A DNA stretch of 9,459 nucleotides from JAWXUE01 sp044432865 (GTDB taxonomy: Bacteria; Bacillota_I; Bacilli_A; Acholeplasmatales; Anaeroplasmataceae). The notes under the pieces were generated by a model. The model saw only the letters and a list, made by a program, of their open reading frames with translations, did not search any database and had not been told where the DNA came from. The translations under genes and the position numbers were made by a program. Positions 6,654 to 9,459 of this stretch are shown one piece after another. Each line of letters opens with the position of its first letter. Position 1 is the first letter of the stretch. Where the stretch lies: NCBI GenBank assembly GCA_044432865.1, contig JAWXUF010000044.1, positions 1 through 9,459 on the forward strand. Direction: 5' to 3'.

Positions 6654-6659
6654 TCCTTT
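6654..6659 (-). promoter_or_regulatory. Ribosome binding site of the mosaic surface protein
   Basis: AAAGGA on the minus strand lies seven bases before ATG 6646. It supports that start over the in-frame ATG at 6676, which would fall at the likely transcription start. Confidence 0.65.
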
Positions 6660-6680
6660 CTATAATATATTTTCAAATAA

Positions 6681-6689
6681 ATTATAACA
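6681..6689 (-). promoter_or_regulatory. Extended -10 promoter of the leucine-rich repeat operon
   Basis: TGTTATAAT on the minus strand is a perfect TATAAT (6686-6681) with the TGn extension. No convincing -35 is present; that position falls in the T-tract and 3' arm of the terminator at 6703-6744. Start of transcription is expected near 6674, giving a leader of about 27 bases before ATG 6646. Confidence 0.65.
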
Positions 6690-6700
6690 TAATATTTAAT

Positions 6701-6744
6701 AAAAAATACTTAAGTATAGTATATTTACTATTCTTAAGTATTTT
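6701..6744 (-). terminator. Strong intrinsic terminator after the four-unit DUF6273-like gene
   Basis: A 12-bp perfect outer stem, AAAATACTTAAG (minus strand, 6744-6733) with CTTAAGTATTTT (6714-6703), continues after one mismatch into a 6-bp inner stem (ATAGTA with TACTAT) closed by a four-base loop. The 3' arm ends in TTTT and two further T follow. It lies 21 bases after the stop at 6766, so the gene to the right is a separate unit from the leucine-rich repeat operon. The plus strand has a poorer T-tract after the stem. Confidence 0.85.
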
Positions 6745-6765
6745 GTAATATATTTAATGTTTAAA

Positions 6766-9459
6766 TTACTTATTTAATTTCAATTTTAAAATAGGTCTAT
6801 AGCCTACATTTGTTGCATCAACTACATTAAATTCTATTTCACACTTTGACGTGACATATTTAACCTTATTTTTAGCCTTATTATTCGGATTTAAAAGCCA
6901 AAATTGTGCAAGACCAAGAGGGTTTAATCCATTTAAAATTGCATATTCACTTGATTGAGTCGTTTTTATTTCAAGAAACTCAAATTGTTTTGAATTTAAT
7001 ATGTAAATTTTATCACTAAATTTATCTACTTTTGATACTTCGATTAAGTCTTGTTGTTCTTTTGTAAACGCATTATTTATGAATTCATTGTTTAAAACAT
7101 TTCTTATATTAGATGTTTCATAATAATTGCAATCATTATCGTATTTACAGGTATCCAATACAATATTAGATACAATGTGTTCTTCACCATTTATTTCTAC
7201 TACAGTCCATTTAATTGATTCTACTATCACAAAATCTTCTTTTCCATAAATTGAAGTATGTTTTTTCAGCTTATAATTGTTGAAATGATAATATCCATTT
7301 GAGTCTATAGTCAAATCGTCTGGAATTTCACCATAATATATTGATTGTGGGTACTCTCCAAATACTATATGCTTTCCTATTCTAGTATAATAATCGTTTT
7401 TAATTAACATATTTTTTGAAGTAGATTCACCGTTTAATTTAATCATTGGTCTAATCCCTCTAATAAATTTATTGACACTATATGAAGCAGGTCTGCTGAT
7501 TCTTCCAGATTTATCTATAAAATAATTTTCTTTCGTACCTAGAACGTTACTTCTTAACCAATACGAAGAGTAAGGTTTAGTATCTTTACTTCCGTCAATA
7601 TTTTTTACATAGCATAAACCTGTTGATTGCACACATCGAGTCTCTATTTCAAAATACTCTGATTTACTAAGAATAGAAACTTTGTCATTTAATGAATTTA
7701 GACTTCCTAACAGGTTTTGTTGTTCTTTCGTGAATGCTTTATTAATAAACTCACTGTTAAGATAATTTCTTAATTCACCTTCTTCGAAAATACTACTTTC
7801 AAAAGCGATTCCATCTAGTACATACTTTGCAAGTAAATATTTTTCACCTTCTAACTCTACTTCATTCCATATAATAGGTTCTATTCTTATAAAATAATCA
7901 TTTATCTTGATAAACTTTTCATCTATAAAATAATAATATCCATTTTTTTCTTGTTTTTCATTATAACAATAATAAAATCCATCTGATGATTCCTCAATTT
8001 TCTTTTGTTTTAAATTTGGAATATAAAAACGTGTTGTTGGATAATATCCAAATTCAATTCCTTCTTCAGTCTCATTTGGTAATATATTATCAACTATTGT
8101 TTTATTTAATTTTCCATTAATTATTTTATCTTTCTCAAACGAAATTACAGGTCTAACTCCAACAAAACCAATATACTCTTCATGTTGAGCTGTAACATAC
8201 TCACCATCTATATTTCCAAATTCATTTACTATTGAAGCAAAGGAAGTAATTTTATTATTTTTTGTTCTTAACCAATATTTACCATTATTTTTATTATTTC
8301 TAAAACAATTTTGATTAAGACAATAATCAGTTACTTTTGAAGTTTTAATCGAAACGTTAGAAATCTCTTCTTCACTTAATACATATACTTTATCTAATAA
8401 TCCATCAATATTACTAACTTGTATTTTCTCTTGTTCTTTTAATGAAAATGCATTACAAAAAAATGTTCCATTTAAAAAACTTCTTAACTCACTTGACTCA
8501 TAATCATTTTTCATTGTATGAAAAATACAAAAATCTAAAATATTTTTTGAAACTAAATGTTCTTTTCCATTTATATTTACAACGTTCCATTCTATTGGTT
8601 CAATAATATGAAATTTATCAAATATTTTTTTTAATTTTAGATCATTTACATGATAAACACCTTGCTTATCTGGTAAAACATCTAAATTAACCACACCAGT
8701 GTATAAACTCTTAGGATATTCTCCAAATAGTATTGTATCACTATCTTTTGATTTATTACATTCTTCTTTTATGAGTTCCCATGGATTAAATGTAACTCCT
8801 TCATTAAATACAAATACTGGTCTAACACCAAAATTGAAATCTACACTCATGTAGTAAGTAGATGTAACTATTTCTTTTGTTCTAACAACACATCCTGAAT
8901 CGGTATGACCGGATGCTTTTGTTCTACTCCACCATTCAGAAGCTCTATTTTCCTTATAACGACATCCTTTTTTTATAGCATACAATGTTGCTGATGAAAT
9001 GAAATTAAGTTCTAATTCTTCTATTTCTTCTTCACTTAAAGTATAAATTTTATCTTTAAGTCCATCAATATTTGATTCTTTTATAAGTTCTTGTTGTTCT
9101 TTTGTAAATGCTTTATTTATAAATTCATTATTAAAGAAAGCTCTCAAAATACTTTTTTCATAATTAAACTTTTTACCATTAGACATCACAGAACAATCTA
9201 GGATATTTTTAGACATAATATGTTTTATTCCATTATTATTAAAAACACACCATTCTATTGGTTCTACTTTATAATAAAGATTTCCAACTTTTTCTACTTT
9301 ATTACCATAAATATAAAAATATCCGTCTTCATTCTTTTCTAAATCAGTAGGTATATTACCTTTATATAAAGACTGTGGATATTCTCCAAAAATAATAGTT
9401 TCACCTTTTATAATCGGAGTATTTAAAAAGTTATTGTTTGTTTCATCATTTTTTTTCAT
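6766..9459 (-). CDS. Large protein with four tandem DUF6273-like units; start uncertain
   Basis: Frame of 897 codons ending at TAA 6768-6766. It is made of four copies of one unit (residues about 22-219, 242-442, 467-675, 697-895). Each opens with I.FGEYP.S.Y.G, then G.Y........K, a VEPI.W.V...NG..H.VSK.ILD block, LR..LN.EFINKAFTKEQQ, DK.Y.LSEEE, a W.LR-type motif (missing its Trp-Leu in unit one and its Arg in unit four), and closes with G(V/I)RP. This resembles DUF6273, a domain of unknown function common in gut Firmicutes and usually present singly (from memory). No signal peptide, membrane segment or catalytic motif is visible, so a cytoplasmic location is possible; I assign no function. 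The ATG at 9459 is the last base triplet of the window, no ribosome binding site can be checked, and the frame may continue upstream. It is probably not co-transcribed with the operon to its left because of the terminator at 6701-6744. Confidence 0.85.
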   Translation of the reverse strand: MKKNDETNNNFLNTPIIKGETIIFGEYPQSLYKGNIPTDLEKNEDGYFYIYGNKVEKVGNLYYKVEPIEWCVFNNNGIKHIMSKNILDCSVMSNGKKFNYEKSILRAFFNNEFINKAFTKEQQELIKESNIDGLKDKIYTLSEEEIEELELNFISSATLYAIKKGCRYKENRASEWWSRTKASGHTDSGCVVRTKEIVTSTYYMSVDFNFGVRPVFVFNEGVTFNPWELIKEECNKSKDSDTILFGEYPKSLYTGVVNLDVLPDKQGVYHVNDLKLKKIFDKFHIIEPIEWNVVNINGKEHLVSKNILDFCIFHTMKNDYESSELRSFLNGTFFCNAFSLKEQEKIQVSNIDGLLDKVYVLSEEEISNVSIKTSKVTDYCLNQNCFRNNKNNGKYWLRTKNNKITSFASIVNEFGNIDGEYVTAQHEEYIGFVGVRPVISFEKDKIINGKLNKTIVDNILPNETEEGIEFGYYPTTRFYIPNLKQKKIEESSDGFYYCYNEKQEKNGYYYFIDEKFIKINDYFIRIEPIIWNEVELEGEKYLLAKYVLDGIAFESSIFEEGELRNYLNSEFINKAFTKEQQNLLGSLNSLNDKVSILSKSEYFEIETRCVQSTGLCYVKNIDGSKDTKPYSSYWLRSNVLGTKENYFIDKSGRISRPASYSVNKFIRGIRPMIKLNGESTSKNMLIKNDYYTRIGKHIVFGEYPQSIYYGEIPDDLTIDSNGYYHFNNYKLKKHTSIYGKEDFVIVESIKWTVVEINGEEHIVSNIVLDTCKYDNDCNYYETSNIRNVLNNEFINNAFTKEQQDLIEVSKVDKFSDKIYILNSKQFEFLEIKTTQSSEYAILNGLNPLGLAQFWLLNPNNKAKNKVKYVTSKCEIEFNVVDATNVGYRPILKLKLNK
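6775..7371 (-). repeat. DUF6273-like unit 4 (most C-terminal)
   Basis: Residues about 697-895. It keeps IVFGEYPQSIYYG, VESIKWTVVEINGEEH, LNNEFINNAFTKEQQ and DKIYILN, but two hallmarks are altered: the usual WLR is FWLLN, and the closing GVRP is GYRP. It may have lost the property carried by those residues. Confidence 0.75.
7435..8061 (-). repeat. DUF6273-like unit 3 (most divergent N-terminal part)
   Basis: Residues about 467-675. It opens with EFGYYPTTRFYIP, not FGEYPQS, and carries an insertion rich in Glu, Lys and Tyr (about 486-520) before IRIEPIIWNEV. It keeps LNSEFINKAFTKEQQ, DKVSILS, SYWLRS and GIRPMIKLN. Confidence 0.75.
8134..8736 (-). repeat. DUF6273-like unit 2
   Basis: Residues about 242-442. 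It has ILFGEYPKSLYTG, HIIEPIEWNVVNINGKEH, LVSKNILD, DKVYVLSEEE, YWLRTK and GVRPVISFEK. The EFINKAFTKEQQ block has drifted to TFFCNAFSLKEQ, unlike the other three units. Confidence 0.75.
8803..9396 (-). repeat. DUF6273-like unit 1 (most N-terminal seen)
   Basis: Residues about 22-219. It has IIFGEYPQSLYKG, YKVEPIEWCVFNNNGIKH, NNEFINKAFTKEQQ, DKIYTLSEEE and GVRPVFVFN. The W.LR site reads EWWSRTK. If the frame extends beyond the window there could be more units upstream. Confidence 0.75.

Noticed and set aside
6647..6676. Ten-codon N-terminal extension of the mosaic surface protein
   Set aside because: It would begin at or near the predicted transcription start and lacks a ribosome binding site. 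AAAGGA is correctly placed for ATG 6646.
1..9459. Mycoplasma-type genetic code (TGA as Trp)
   Set aside because: Tryptophan is encoded by TGG in the genes read, no in-frame TGA occurs, and yaaA stops at TGA in a typical ATGA overlap with recF.

Overview
The window is strongly A+T-rich, and every gene in it reads leftward (minus strand). It looks like a chromosomal segment from a low-GC Firmicute, probably class Bacilli in the broad sense (a gut or rumen Erysipelotrichales, RF39 or Acholeplasma-like lineage). This placement is an inference from three things: a Bacillus-type GyrB, the yaaA-recF-gyrB gene order, and a surface-protein set of BspA-type leucine-rich repeats, an InlB-type repeat, MBG-like domains and DUF6273-like domains. 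Tryptophan is encoded by TGG, no TGA lies inside any gene, and yaaA ends at TGA, so the code is standard and not the Mycoplasma code.

The left third (1-2842) is the conserved replication and repair operon yaaA-recF-gyrB. yaaA and recF overlap by four bases (ATGA), recF and gyrB are one base apart, and gyrB runs off the left edge. An extended -10 promoter (2860-2868) lies just upstream of yaaA. dnaN is the usual neighbour upstream of yaaA, but here there is a 359-bp spacer and then an accessory surface-protein cluster.

The spacer (2843-3201) contains two intrinsic terminators facing left and a 42-codon reading frame. That frame matches, without gaps and to the same stop position, the C-terminal cap of the neighbouring leucine-rich repeat protein. 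It is best read as the surviving tail of a third, deleted paralogue.

The middle (3202-6646) is a two-gene operon of membrane-anchored BspA-like proteins. The upstream gene is a mosaic of anchor, InlB-type repeat, three MBG-like domains and leucine-rich repeats. The downstream gene is shorter, with an anchor, a degenerate InlB-type repeat and leucine-rich repeats. The upstream stop codon overlaps the downstream ribosome binding site. The operon has its own extended -10 promoter (6681-6689), directly after an 18-bp-stem terminator (6703-6744) that closes the gene before it.

The right third (6766-9459) is one 897-codon frame built of four tandem copies of a roughly 200-residue unit resembling DUF6273. 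The frame is open to the right edge, so its start is uncertain. No signal peptide is visible, and I cannot assign a function. No tRNA, rRNA, transposase, CRISPR array or clear DnaA-box cluster was seen.
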